Positions 8,526-17,352 of a DNA stretch of 64,000 nt are shown in pieces; the first letter of the stretch is position 1, and each line of letters begins with the position of its first letter. The translations under genes and the position numbers were made by a program. A model generated the notes under the pieces. The model made no database searches and was not told the origin of the DNA. It saw nothing but the letters and a program-made list of their open reading frames with translations. The DNA comes from Sphingobium sp. JS3065 (GTDB taxonomy: Bacteria > Pseudomonadota > Alphaproteobacteria > Sphingomonadales > Sphingomonadaceae), in NCBI RefSeq assembly GCF_026427355.1, contig NZ_CP102664.1:1612001-1676000 (forward strand), in the 5' to 3' direction.

Positions 8526-11500
8526 TCACGCCCGCACGACCTCCGCCGGCGGTTCTTTGGCAGTCTTCCGTTTAGCCAAAATTCGGAACATCAGCGCCGA
8601 TATCGCCGGAAGAACCAGCAGCGTCAGCGCCGTCGAGGTGATGAGTCCCCCGATCACAACGGTCGCAAGCGGCCTTTGCACCTCGGCTCCGGTTCCGGTG
8701 GCAAGCGCCATCGGGATGAAGCCCAGGCTCGCGACCAAGGCCGTCATCAGAACCGGCCGTACTCGTTCCATCGCGCCACCAATGATCGCGCCGTCGATCC
8801 CTTCGCCGTCATCAAGCCGCTTGCGGATCGCGCTCATCATGACAAGGCCGTTGAGAACCGCCACGCCCGAAAGCGCGATGAACCCGACCGACGCGGTGAT
8901 GGAGAAGGGTATCCCGCGCAGGGCCAGAGCAAACACACCTCCGGCCAGCGCCATGGGAACGGCCGTAAACACGACCAGCGCCGGCCAGGCACCGCCCAGT
9001 GCCATGTAGAGCAGCGCGAAAATCAGGACGAAGCAAAGCGGCACGACGATCGCCAACCGCTCGGAAGCGGACTGAAGGCTCTCGAACTGGCCGCCCCATT
9101 CGGTGAAGGTGCCGGCGGGCAGCTTCACATCGGCGATCTTCGCCTGGGCTTCGGCGACGAATCCGCCAAGATCGCGGCCTCGCACATTGGCTTGGATGAC
9201 GACCATCCGCTTACCGTTCTCCCGGCTGATCTGGTTGAGCCCCTCGGTGTAGGTGAAACGCGCGACTTCGCTGAGCGGGATGGAACGCGCGTTCCCGGCA
9301 CCGTTGGATGGTAGCATGACCGGGATCGAGCCCAGGGTGTCGATATCGTCGCGCTGTGCGTCGGGCAGACGCACCACGACAGCGAAGCGCCGATCGCCTT
9401 CGAACAACAAGCCCGCTTCGCGTCCACCCAGGGCGGCCGCGACCGTACTGGCGACCTCCTCGACCGACAGGCCGTAACGGCCCGCCGCCTGGCGATCGAC
9501 CTTGATGTCGAAGGTCGGTGCGCCCGATGTCTGCTCCGCCTGCACGTCCGCCGCGCCTGGAATGGTCCGCAGCGCTGCCGCGATTCGGCCTCCCGCTTCG
9601 CTCATGGCATCGAGATCGTCGCCATAGAGCTTGACCGCCACGTCCGAGCGAACGCCCGCGATCAGCTCGTTGAACCGCATCTGGATCGGTTGCTGGATCT
9701 CGGTGCGGTTGCCGATCAGCGGCTTCATCCGTTCCTCGATCCGCCGAAGGATATCCTCCTTGGATTTGACCTCGGCGGGCCACTCCTCTTCAGGCTTTGG
9801 GATGACATAGGTATCGGACGCATTAGGCGGCATCGGATCGGTGCCCAGATCGGCATTGCCGTTCTTGGAAAAGACCAATGCCACCTCGGGCAACGTCTTG
9901 AGTGCATTTTCGATCTGGAGCTGCATCGCGGTCGACTGGTCGATTGAGGCGGACGGAATACGGAAATTGGTGACCGTGATGTCCTTCTCGTCGAGCTGCG
10001 GCATGAACTCCTGTCCAAGAGTGCCGAACAGCAGCACCGCTGCCGCAAACACGCCTGCGCCGCCGAGGATGAACGGCATTGGCCGCGCCACGGCGCGGGT
10101 GAGCGCTGGTTGATATTTCTCCTTGAACCAGCGGATCGATCTGACCTCGGTCTCGCTGACCTTGCCGGTGACCAGCAACGCGACCATCGCTGGCACGAAC
10201 GTGATCGACAGGATGAACGCGCTGGCCAGCGCCAGCATCAGCGTGATCGCCATCGGTGCGAACGTCTTGCCCTCCACGCCCTGGAAGGTGAGCAAAGGTA
10301 TGAACACGAGGAAGATGATGGCCTGGCCATAGACGGTTGGCCGGACCATCTCCTGCGCGGCGTGAGTGGTTTCGGTGAGGCGTTCGAGTCGGGTTAGGAG
10401 TCTTCCTTCCTTGTGCTGCCGTTCGGCGAGGCGCCGGAGCGCGTTTTCGACGATGATGACCGCGCCATCGACAATCAGGCCGAAATCCAGCGCGCCGAGA
10501 CTCATCAGATTGCCCGAGACACCCAGCTCATTCATGCCCGCCGCGGTCATCAACATGGTGATCGGAATCACCGCCGCCGTGATGAGCGCGGCGCGGATGT
10601 TGCCGAGCAGCAGGAACAGCACGACGATGACCAGCAGTGCGCCTTCGACCAGATTCTTCTCGACCGTAGCGATGGTCGCATTGACCAATTTCGAGCGGTT
10701 ATAGGCTTGGCTTGCGACAACGTCCGGCGGCAACGTCTTGTTGATTTCGACCAGCTTGTCGGCGACGCGATTGGCAACGATGCGACTGTTCTCGCCAGTG
10801 AGCATCAAAATCGTCGAGATGACTGCTTCCGACCCGCCGACGCTGCCAGATCCGGTCCGCACCGCGCCCCCGATGACGACCTGGCCGACGTCCTTCACGC
10901 GCACCGGGACGCCGGCACGCGTGGCGATCACCGCTTCCTCGATGTCGGCGACCGAGCGCAGCCGCGCGTCGGCGCGGACGAGGAAGGATTCACCGGCACG
11001 GCGGACATAATTGGAGCCTGCCGACAGGTTCGACCGTTCGAGCGCGTCGGCGAGGTCAGTGACCGAGACGCCATAGGATGCAAGCGCGGTCAGATTGGGC
11101 TCGACGACATATTGTTTCACATAGCCGCCGTTGGAATCGACACCGGCAACACCCTGCACGGTGCGCATCTGCGGCCTGATGATCCAATCCTGGACCGTTC
11201 GCAGATAAGCGGCCTTGGCAACCACCGTGGTCAGTTTCTCGCCTTCGGGCGTCAGATAGGCGCCGTCGGACTGCCAGCCCGGCTGACCGTCAACGACCTT
11301 CACGCCCTTGCCGTCGGGATGTTCGAATGCGACGCTGAACATGAAGATCTCGCCCAGACCCGTCGTGAGCGGCGCGAGTTGGGGTTGAACGCCAGCAGGC
11401 AGGCTGTCCTTGGCCTGAGCGACCCGTTCGGTCACCTGCTGCCGGGCAAAATAGATGTCGGTGCTGTCCTTGAAGACCGCGGTGACCTGGCTGAACCCGT

Positions 11501-11762
11501 TACGCGTGAGCGAGCGGGTCATCTGCAGGCCGGGAATACCGGCAAGCGCTGTCTCGACGGGAAAGGTGACCTGCTTCTCCATGTCGACCGGTCCGAGGGT
11601 CGGCACGAAACTGTTGATCTGGACCTGGCGGTTGGTGACGTCCGGGACCGCGTCGATCGGCAGCAGGGTGATCTGCCAGGCGCCGAACAGGACGACGAGA
11701 AAGGTGAGGAAGGCGACCGCCCATCGCGCTCTGACCGAGAGCCCTAATATGCGCGCGATCAT
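8526..11762 (-). CDS. czcA: Heavy-metal RND efflux pump, inner-membrane subunit (CzcA/CnrA type)
   Basis: A 1078-residue proton-driven pump of the HME-RND family, the usual length. It starts with a membrane helix (RWAVAFLTFLVVLFGAW), has two large periplasmic loops and two sets of membrane helices. The TM4 signature DFGLIVDGAVIIVEN is that of pumps for divalent cations (Zn, Co, Cd, Ni), unlike the CusA form for Cu and Ag. It forms a tripartite complex with the next two genes upstream: its start overlaps the czcB stop by four bases (ATGA type). The neighbouring repressor and MFS exporter point to nickel or cobalt, so cnrA or nccA would be an equally fair name. Confidence 0.93.
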   Translation of the reverse strand: MIARILGLSVRARWAVAFLTFLVVLFGAWQITLLPIDAVPDVTNRQVQINSFVPTLGPVDMEKQVTFPVETALAGIPGLQMTRSLTRNGFSQVTAVFKDSTDIYFARQQVTERVAQAKDSLPAGVQPQLAPLTTGLGEIFMFSVAFEHPDGKGVKVVDGQPGWQSDGAYLTPEGEKLTTVVAKAAYLRTVQDWIIRPQMRTVQGVAGVDSNGGYVKQYVVEPNLTALASYGVSVTDLADALERSNLSAGSNYVRRAGESFLVRADARLRSVADIEEAVIATRAGVPVRVKDVGQVVIGGAVRTGSGSVGGSEAVISTILMLTGENSRIVANRVADKLVEINKTLPPDVVASQAYNRSKLVNATIATVEKNLVEGALLVIVVLFLLLGNIRAALITAAVIPITMLMTAAGMNELGVSGNLMSLGALDFGLIVDGAVIIVENALRRLAERQHKEGRLLTRLERLTETTHAAQEMVRPTVYGQAIIFLVFIPLLTFQGVEGKTFAPMAITLMLALASAFILSITFVPAMVALLVTGKVSETEVRSIRWFKEKYQPALTRAVARPMPFILGGAGVFAAAVLLFGTLGQEFMPQLDEKDITVTNFRIPSASIDQSTAMQLQIENALKTLPEVALVFSKNGNADLGTDPMPPNASDTYVIPKPEEEWPAEVKSKEDILRRIEERMKPLIGNRTEIQQPIQMRFNELIAGVRSDVAVKLYGDDLDAMSEAGGRIAAALRTIPGAADVQAEQTSGAPTFDIKVDRQAAGRYGLSVEEVASTVAAALGGREAGLLFEGDRRFAVVVRLPDAQRDDIDTLGSIPVMLPSNGAGNARSIPLSEVARFTYTEGLNQISRENGKRMVVIQANVRGRDLGGFVAEAQAKIADVKLPAGTFTEWGGQFESLQSASERLAIVVPLCFVLIFALLYMALGGAWPALVVFTAVPMALAGGVFALALRGIPFSITASVGFIALSGVAVLNGLVMMSAIRKRLDDGEGIDGAIIGGAMERVRPVLMTALVASLGFIPMALATGTGAEVQRPLATVVIGGLITSTALTLLVLPAISALMFRILAKRKTAKEPPAEVVRA

Positions 11763-12913
11763 TCCGCCGACTCCTTGCCTAGCTCGGCCTTGAGCAGGAA
11801 GGCATTGGTGGTGGCGATCACCGTGTTTGCAGGGAGGCCCGAGGCAATCTCGACTATGCCGCCGCTGCGCGTTCCAACCCGCACGGTCTGCGCCTTGAAC
11901 CCCTGGCGGGTTCGCACGAACACCACCGAGCGATCCCCTAGCGTCTGGACCGCATCCTGCGGCACATTCACGCCTGAGGCCGCATCGCCGCCGCTGGCGA
12001 AGATACGCGCCTGGACGAGTTGGCCGGGCGCGATCAGGCCGCCGCCTCCGCTTGGCGTCACGACCACCGTCGCTTGCCGCGTCTGCGGATCGACCACGCC
12101 GGTCGCCGAGCGGACCTGGCCTTCCACTTTCTGGCCGTTGTTGGTCGTCAGCTCGACCCTGTCACCCGCCTTCACACGCAATGCGTCCGCTGCCGGCATG
12201 CTCGCCTCGATCTGAAGGCGGCGCGGATCGGCGACACGGAACAGCTCGGTCTCGGCCTGCACAAACGCGCCGAGATTGACGGGTGCGGATGTTATACGGC
12301 CGGAGATCGAACTGACCACCGCAACCGACCTGCCGTCGCGCGAGACCTTTGCCGCGCTGGCGGCAGCGCTCGCTTGCCGGGCTTCGGCCTGAGCGACCGC
12401 CAGATTGGCTTCGGCGGTCTCATAGTCTGCCCGGGGCGACACCCCTTGATTAAGCAGTATTCGCTCGCGCGCGAGTTGCCGGCTTGCAAGCGTAACCCTT
12501 GCGGCAGCCGTACTGCGATCGGCGGCGATCGCCGACGCATCGCGGCTCTCGACAAGGGCGATCGTTTCGCCCTCACTGACCGGATCACCGATCCGCTTGA
12601 AGATCCGGGTAACGGTGCCCGCTGCCCGGGCAGTGAGCACCGCTTCGGCGTCAGGCGTTGCCTCCACTGTGGCGCTGGCGAGGATGATGCCGGCGACGCC
12701 ACCGGATGCCGCTTGTGCAAGGCCAATCCCCGACGTCTTGATACCGTCCTGGGTGATCACGACCGTGTCGGTTGGAGCGGTGGAGGCGGCCGCTTCCGTC
12801 TCGTCTGTCGGTGCGGACGGACCCGTCATTCTGGCGACACCGAAACCGGCAAGGGCGGCGAGGACGAGACCGATCGCGGCCCCGGCATAAAGCTTGTTGC
12901 GGTCGGGGTTCAT
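11759..12913 (-). CDS. czcB: RND efflux periplasmic adaptor (membrane fusion protein)
   Basis: A 384-residue adaptor linking the pump to the outer-membrane channel. It has an N-terminal membrane anchor (about residues 9-28), a barrel-sandwich/lipoyl half (ARAAGTVTRIFKRIGDPVSEGETIALVES), a coiled-coil hairpin (about residues 140-195) rich in Ala, Arg and Glu, then the second lipoyl half (SISGRITSAPVNLGAFVQ) and a beta-barrel domain. No N-terminal His-rich metal-binding extension is present. Its start overlaps the czcC stop by four bases and its stop overlaps the czcA start. Confidence 0.92.
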   Translation of the reverse strand: MNPDRNKLYAGAAIGLVLAALAGFGVARMTGPSAPTDETEAAASTAPTDTVVITQDGIKTSGIGLAQAASGGVAGIILASATVEATPDAEAVLTARAAGTVTRIFKRIGDPVSEGETIALVESRDASAIAADRSTAAARVTLASRQLARERILLNQGVSPRADYETAEANLAVAQAEARQASAAASAAKVSRDGRSVAVVSSISGRITSAPVNLGAFVQAETELFRVADPRRLQIEASMPAADALRVKAGDRVELTTNNGQKVEGQVRSATGVVDPQTRQATVVVTPSGGGGLIAPGQLVQARIFASGGDAASGVNVPQDAVQTLGDRSVVFVRTRQGFKAQTVRVGTRSGGIVEIASGLPANTVIATTNAFLLKAELGKESAE

Positions 12914-14178
12914 TGGATCTCATCTCCGGAAAGGGTGCGGCCCTGAAGGCGGGCGAGCTGCGCGCGCGCCTCGAAACTGGCTACTTTGGCGTCGAGGACG
13001 ATCCCGCGTGCCGCGCCAAGGCCTTGGCGGGCGTTCAACAATTCGACGAGCGGGGATTTGCCAGCCTCATAGGCGATGCGGGCGAGACGATAGGTTTCTT
13101 CCGCGGTGCGTTGCGATGCCTCCGCAGCGGCAACCCGCGACTGCGCGGCCGCAATCTGCGCCCCGGCCGCGCGGGCTTCGGCAATCGCATCGTTACGCGC
13201 CATGGCCAATCTTGCGGCGGCGGCCTGTGCCTCTGCTTGCGAAGCGGCGATATTGCCACGATTGCGATCGAAGATGTTGAGCGGGATCGAGACGCCCGCC
13301 GTCAGTGCGGTCGCATTTTCATAATCGAGGCGCCGCACGCCGACGATTGCCGTCACATCGGGGATTGCCCGCTTCTGTTCGGCGGTCAGGCGGCGCTCGG
13401 CAGCCTCCCGCTCTGCCTGCGCGGCAAGAAAGGACGAACTCGTCATCGGATCGACGGGGCCATAAGCCGGTGCCGCGACCGGCACGGTCAGGAGCGATTC
13501 CGACAAGCCGGTGAAGGTCTCCTCGACGCCGGCGAGTGCGGAGAGGCGGGCATAGGCCGCAATGCGATCCGCTTTCGCCCCCTCAAGATCGGCGCTGACG
13601 GCGTTCAGCGCGGCCTCTGCTTGCAGGGCGCGCAGCCGCGCTTCCTTGCCGGCATCGACCAGCACGCGAGCGGCGCGCAAGATGTTCTGCGCTTGCTCGA
13701 CCTCGCCTTCGGCCAGCATTATCCGCTGGTCTGCGACGTCCGCCGCTGCATAAGCGCGTGCAAGATCATAAGCGTAGCGGATCTTCGCATCACGATCGCG
13801 GGCGCGGGACGCGGCGACGCCGGCCTCTCCGGCTGCGATCCTCGCCGAACGCTTGCCGCCGATTTCAAGCGGCTGGCTATATTGCAGCGTCGTCTCGGCG
13901 CGATCGACCCCGCGATAGGGAGACGATCCCGCGACATTCTCGGTGAGAATGCCGATCGTCGGATTGGGTCGGGCGCGCGCCTGGCGTGCAAGACCTTCGG
14001 ACCGGCGGACCTCAGCTTCGCTTTCGATACGCCGGGGCGCCTCGGCGGTCTGGCGTAGCAGTGTAGCGAATGGCGGCGCCACTTGCGCCTGTGCGGGTGC
14101 GCACAGCGCCGCGACGCAGGTCGCGACCATCATGCCGGACACCACGCGACGCGGCAGCCGGCCTATAAAGGCTCTCAT
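12910..14178 (-). CDS. czcC: RND efflux outer-membrane channel (TolC/CzcC family)
   Basis: A 422-residue outer-membrane factor with a signal peptide (MVATCVAALCAPAQAQ) and two copies of the long Ala-rich helical repeat characteristic of TolC-like proteins (for example RARDRDAKIRYAYDLARAY and EAQAAAARLAMARNDAIAEA). It completes the tripartite pump and is the first gene of the czcCBA operon. A 52-bp gap separates it from the His-rich gene upstream, so all may be co-transcribed. Confidence 0.92.
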   Translation of the reverse strand: MRAFIGRLPRRVVSGMMVATCVAALCAPAQAQVAPPFATLLRQTAEAPRRIESEAEVRRSEGLARQARARPNPTIGILTENVAGSSPYRGVDRAETTLQYSQPLEIGGKRSARIAAGEAGVAASRARDRDAKIRYAYDLARAYAAADVADQRIMLAEGEVEQAQNILRAARVLVDAGKEARLRALQAEAALNAVSADLEGAKADRIAAYARLSALAGVEETFTGLSESLLTVPVAAPAYGPVDPMTSSSFLAAQAEREAAERRLTAEQKRAIPDVTAIVGVRRLDYENATALTAGVSIPLNIFDRNRGNIAASQAEAQAAAARLAMARNDAIAEARAAGAQIAAAQSRVAAAEASQRTAEETYRLARIAYEAGKSPLVELLNARQGLGAARGIVLDAKVASFEARAQLARLQGRTLSGDEIQ

Positions 14179-14230
14179 ATTCTTATCCCCAAAAAAGGCT
14201 GCAATGACGGCACGCGCTACGCGCGTGAAT

Positions 14231-14608
14231 TCAGCCTCGCGGGGGACGCAGAATTGACGAAGGTGCGATAGACCGCGCCGCTTCGGCAGGTTCGCGCGCC
14301 CAGATTGCGGTGACAGGCTTCAAGAGCGCAACAACCACAGCCTGCGCGGGCACGTCGATTGTCTGGAGCACCGCATGAGCCGCCAGATGCATCAGGTCGG
14401 GTGTGTCCGGCTGCTCGGGCGGGGCGTGATCATGATGATCCCGATCGACGCTAACGACATGCGCGGCATCATGGACGTGCGGCATAGCGTCATGCCAGGT
14501 GGCGAGCGCCAGCATCCCGAACAGCGCCAGAATCGCCGAGAGCGCAAAAAGGCGCATGCGGGCACAGGCCCGCACCGAAGCGCGCAATCTGACCGACGAT
14601 GCCGTCAT
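14231..14608 (-). CDS. Small His-rich membrane/periplasmic protein of the metal locus
   Basis: A 125-residue protein starting at the internal ATG of a longer frame; the upstream part overlaps the MFS gene and looks non-coding. It has one N-terminal membrane segment (LFALSAILALFGMLALATW) followed by the His/Asp cluster SVDRDHHDHAPPEQPD, which probably binds metal. Small proteins of this kind sit at the head of many czc/cnr operons (CzcI-like), where they modulate induction or buffer metal in the periplasm. The homology is by layout only; no family is recognised. Confidence 0.6.
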   Translation of the reverse strand: MTASSVRLRASVRACARMRLFALSAILALFGMLALATWHDAMPHVHDAAHVVSVDRDHHDHAPPEQPDTPDLMHLAAHAVLQTIDVPAQAVVVALLKPVTAIWAREPAEAARSIAPSSILRPPRG

Positions 14609-14684
14609 GTCGTTACGGGTATCGCGAACACGGCCGGTCCACAAGCGCGCCGCAAGGCAGGGATCATGACAGTCGAGATGAAAG

Positions 14685-16022
14685 TCATTGGCGTGGCCAG
14701 CGCTGATGGAGATCGTCGATGACGAACGCATGCTCCCGCGCCGTGCCGTGATCGCCGCGCAGATGGGGATGATCGGGCGCGAGATCCGCATGATCATGGT
14801 TCACCGTAACGGGATCTGCGCTGGGCCAAAGCCACGATGCGGCCAGGGTTCCGACGGCCGCGATCACCGCCATTGCCGCAAAGGCCGCTGTCTGCCCGAT
14901 GCTGGCGCCCAACAGACCCACCAGGGGATAGCAGATCAGCCAGGCGCAGTGGCTGAGCGCGAATTGAGCAGCGAACAAGGCCGGACGGTCGTCGGCATTA
15001 GCCGACCGTCGAAGCAATCGGCCCGATGGCGTCACGCTCATCGAATAGGCGATACCGAGTATGAACCAGCCGATCAGGACCATGCGCCAATAACCGGGCG
15101 CTGCCCCAAAGCTTGCCGTGAGCACTGCCAGAAGGGCGAGACCGATCGTCATTGCTGCCGCAGCACCAATCATGATCGTACGATCGGCGACCCGATCGAG
15201 GATGCGTGGCAGGGTCAGCGCGGCAAGGATCGAGCCTGCGCCAAAAGCGGCAAGCGTGAAGGCAACATCACGCTGCGTGAGGCCGAGATTGCCGCGCACG
15301 ATGACCACCGTGTTGACGATGACCATCGAACTGGCCGCAGCTGAAGCAAGGGTCAGCGCCAGCAACCCCAGCAGGCGCGGCGTCTTCAGATAGATGCGCG
15401 TACCCCGCGTGGTCTTGGCGTAGATGCCCCCACTTCTTGGTTCTGATTTCGCCGCGCGCGGCAGGACCGTCGTCACGACGAGCAGCGCCGAGCACAGAAA
15501 CCCGATCGCCGTTCCCGAAAATAGCCAGTGGAAGTTGATGACGGTCAGCAGCCCGGCAGCCAGGATCGGGCTGGTCAGGCTTTCCATGTCATAGGCGAGC
15601 CGCGACAGCGACAGCGCGCGGGTATAGTCGCGCTCCTCTGGCAGGATATCGGGGATGGTTGCCTGGAAGGTCGGCGTGAACGCGGCTGAGGCGGATTGCA
15701 GCACGAAGATCAGGAGATAGACCTGCCAGACCTGGCTCACGAACGGCAGGCAGATCGCCACGGCCATCCGCACGAGATCCATACTGACGAGAAATGCGCG
15801 ACGCGGCAGGCGGTCGGCGAAGGCGCCCACCACCGGCGCGACGCCGATATAGGCCACCATCTTGATCGCGAGCGCCGTCCCGAGCACCGCGCCTGCGCTG
15901 CCGCCCGCGATGTCATAGGCAAGCAGGCCGAGCGCAACCGTCGCGAGCCCCGTGCCGATGAGCGCGATGACCTGAGCCATGAACAGATGGCGATAGGTGC
16001 GGTTTGCCAAGACGGAGAGCAC
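14685..16022 (-). CDS. MFS metal exporter, NreB-like, with His-rich tail
   Basis: A 445-residue major-facilitator protein with 12 predicted membrane helices and the loop signature GAFADRLPRRAFLVS between TM2 and TM3. The C-terminal tail (VNHDHADLAPDHPHLRGDH) is rich in His and Asp, as in the nickel exporter NreB. The gene is divergent from the repressor at 16154, and a palindrome lies between them. The combination argues for nickel or cobalt export across the inner membrane. Substrate assignment is inference from the tail and the neighbours. Confidence 0.8.
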   Translation of the reverse strand: MLSVLANRTYRHLFMAQVIALIGTGLATVALGLLAYDIAGGSAGAVLGTALAIKMVAYIGVAPVVGAFADRLPRRAFLVSMDLVRMAVAICLPFVSQVWQVYLLIFVLQSASAAFTPTFQATIPDILPEERDYTRALSLSRLAYDMESLTSPILAAGLLTVINFHWLFSGTAIGFLCSALLVVTTVLPRAAKSEPRSGGIYAKTTRGTRIYLKTPRLLGLLALTLASAAASSMVIVNTVVIVRGNLGLTQRDVAFTLAAFGAGSILAALTLPRILDRVADRTIMIGAAAAMTIGLALLAVLTASFGAAPGYWRMVLIGWFILGIAYSMSVTPSGRLLRRSANADDRPALFAAQFALSHCAWLICYPLVGLLGASIGQTAAFAAMAVIAAVGTLAASWLWPSADPVTVNHDHADLAPDHPHLRGDHGTAREHAFVIDDLHQRWPRQ

Positions 16023-16051
16023 GTGGCGTTTGTTCCGATTGATTGCGACCC

Positions 16052-16069
16052 TATCCCCTATGGGGGATA
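16052..16069. promoter_or_regulatory. Candidate repressor operator (TATCCCC / GGGGATA)
   Basis: A perfect 7-bp inverted repeat, TATCCCC-TATG-GGGGATA, between the divergent MFS and repressor genes. G/C-tract palindromes flanked by A/T are the operator type of CsoR/RcnR/InrS repressors. A second GC-rich dyad (CCTCC-CGG-GGAGG) lies about 20 bp further on, near 16087-16099. Binding here would block both promoters. Confidence 0.6.
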
Positions 16070-16153
16070 TAGGACGCGCTTGAGCTAACCTCCCGGGGAG
16101 GATATGTAAAGGGCCTGAGTGTCCCGCTCGCTGATCTACAGGATGACCATTTG

Positions 16154-16423
16154 ATGACCGATCACAGGCACGCCAGCCACACAGCGATTGTGAAACGGCT
16201 CAACCGGGCCGGGGGACATTTACGCAGCATCGTCGAGATGATCGAAGCGGGTCGGCCTTGCGTGGATATCGCCCAGCAGCTTCATGCGGTCGAAAAGGCA
16301 GTGGCGAACGCGAAAAAGGCGCTGATCAACGATCATATCGATCACTGCCTGTCCCACGCAGAGGCAGACAAGAACGTAGGCTCGGCCGTCGAGCAGTTTC
16401 GGACGATCTCCAAATATCTATGA
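16154..16423 (+). CDS. CsoR/RcnR/InrS-family metal-sensing repressor
   Basis: An 89-residue all-helical repressor; family members are 85-100 residues long and form tetramers that leave DNA when metal binds. I start at ATG 16154; TTG 16151 just before it is in frame. With this start His4, Cys36, His61 and Cys65 occupy the four ligand positions. Their spacing (32, 25, 4) and identity equal those known for the nickel sensor InrS, whereas RcnR has His at the last position and FrmR lacks one ligand. It is divergent from the NreB-like exporter and next to czcCBA, which it probably controls. Confidence 0.85.
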   Translation: MTDHRHASHTAIVKRLNRAGGHLRSIVEMIEAGRPCVDIAQQLHAVEKAVANAKKALINDHIDHCLSHAEADKNVGSAVEQFRTISKYL

Positions 16424-16542
16424 CGTAAGCTGCCACGATCGTTGAGACAGCGATCGCATTGACCCTGACACCAGAAAGCCCGGCGGCGGTGATGGCGCGC
16501 CGATCGTGCCGTGCGGACGAAGGAACAAGGATCTGGTTGGCA

Positions 16543-17295
16543 TCACGCCGGGCGATCGGGATCGCGCTGGAAGCACATCGTCAGGTGGGTCAGCGCCGCT
16601 GCGATCTCTCGCTCGATGTCTGCGACGGAGGTGCCGGTGCGGTCGGCGATTTCGGTATAGGGCAGGCCGTCAAGCTGGTGCAGCTCGAAGATCGCGCGGC
16701 GGTCGAGCGGCAGTGAGGCAATCGCCAGTCGATAGGCGGCCGCGTCAATCGCCTGAACGGACAAGATCTCGGCAGGCACCTGATCAGACGTGGTTTCCGG
16801 CTCTATCGGCCCGGTATCTGGAAGAGCTCGAGCGCCAACAGACAAGCCGCGGTCGGCGGGCGGCTTAGGGGTAATGGCGACCCAATTGGCGAAGTCATCG
16901 CCTTCTGCGCCGCAATCGTCGCAGGTCTCATTGTCGAAGAGCCCCGAAATCGACCAGCATTGTTCGTCCGTATCCCATCTGGCGGTGGCGTCGCGGGCGA
17001 CCCCATCGCTTCCGCAGTACGGACAGACTGGCTTCTGCGCGGCCGCGGGACAAGGCGATTGAGGATCGGGATCATCCCCGTCCGTGATCGGCACGACATG
17101 GGCGTGAAGGCCCAGATCGGGAACACGCGGGTCGTGGTAGATACTGTCCTCTGCTTGGATGAGGGCAAGGCGGACGGCCTCGGCGACATCCTCAGCCTCG
17201 ATATCATATTGTCCGCTGGCGAAGCATTGGTCGCCGCTCAGGAAATCGACGGCAATGCAATAGGCGCGCGTCGGCGCCACCGAATTCTCGGTCAT
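16543..17295 (-). CDS. Zinc-ribbon protein with a sigma-70 region-4-like C-terminus
   Basis: A 250-residue protein of unusual make-up. Residues 1-75 form an uncharacterised domain (AYCIAVDFLSGDQCFASGQYD). Cys91/Cys94 and Cys125/Cys128 (CPYC, CDDC) form a likely zinc ribbon. Residues about 190-240 (LPLDRRAIFELHQLDGLPY, then TEIADRTGTSVADIEREIAAAL) read as region 4 of an ECF sigma factor, the part that contacts the -35 element. Region 2 is absent, so it is not a complete sigma factor and may be a DNA-binding adaptor. Homologues appear to belong to sphingomonad element backbones; the function is unknown. Confidence 0.6.
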   Translation of the reverse strand: MTENSVAPTRAYCIAVDFLSGDQCFASGQYDIEAEDVAEAVRLALIQAEDSIYHDPRVPDLGLHAHVVPITDGDDPDPQSPCPAAAQKPVCPYCGSDGVARDATARWDTDEQCWSISGLFDNETCDDCGAEGDDFANWVAITPKPPADRGLSVGARALPDTGPIEPETTSDQVPAEILSVQAIDAAAYRLAIASLPLDRRAIFELHQLDGLPYTEIADRTGTSVADIEREIAAALTHLTMCFQRDPDRPA

Positions 17296-17317
17296 GGCAA
17301 ATCTCCAGAATCTGGAA

Positions 17318-17350
17318 GCGTCGGCGCCGGACCGCGTCCGGCGCCGACGC
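17318..17350 (-). terminator. Strong hairpin after the DUF932 gene
   Basis: Perfect 15-bp arms, GCGTCGGCGCCGGAC and its complement, with the loop CGC, starting 2 bp after the DUF932 stop in the direction of transcription. No T-run follows, so it could also stabilise the 3' end. It separates this gene from the zinc-ribbon gene. Confidence 0.65.
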
Positions 17351-17352
17351 GG

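Noticed and set aside
8212..8529. 105-residue gene after czcA with a GTG start overlapping its stop
   Set aside because: A strong hairpin lies inside the frame, no family is recognised, and the composition is weak. Left as possible but uncalled.
10413..11747. Long plus-strand open frame (444 codons) inside the RND pump gene
   Set aside because: It lies wholly antisense to the well-conserved czcA frame and has an Arg/Asp/His-rich composition typical of an antisense frame in high-GC DNA.
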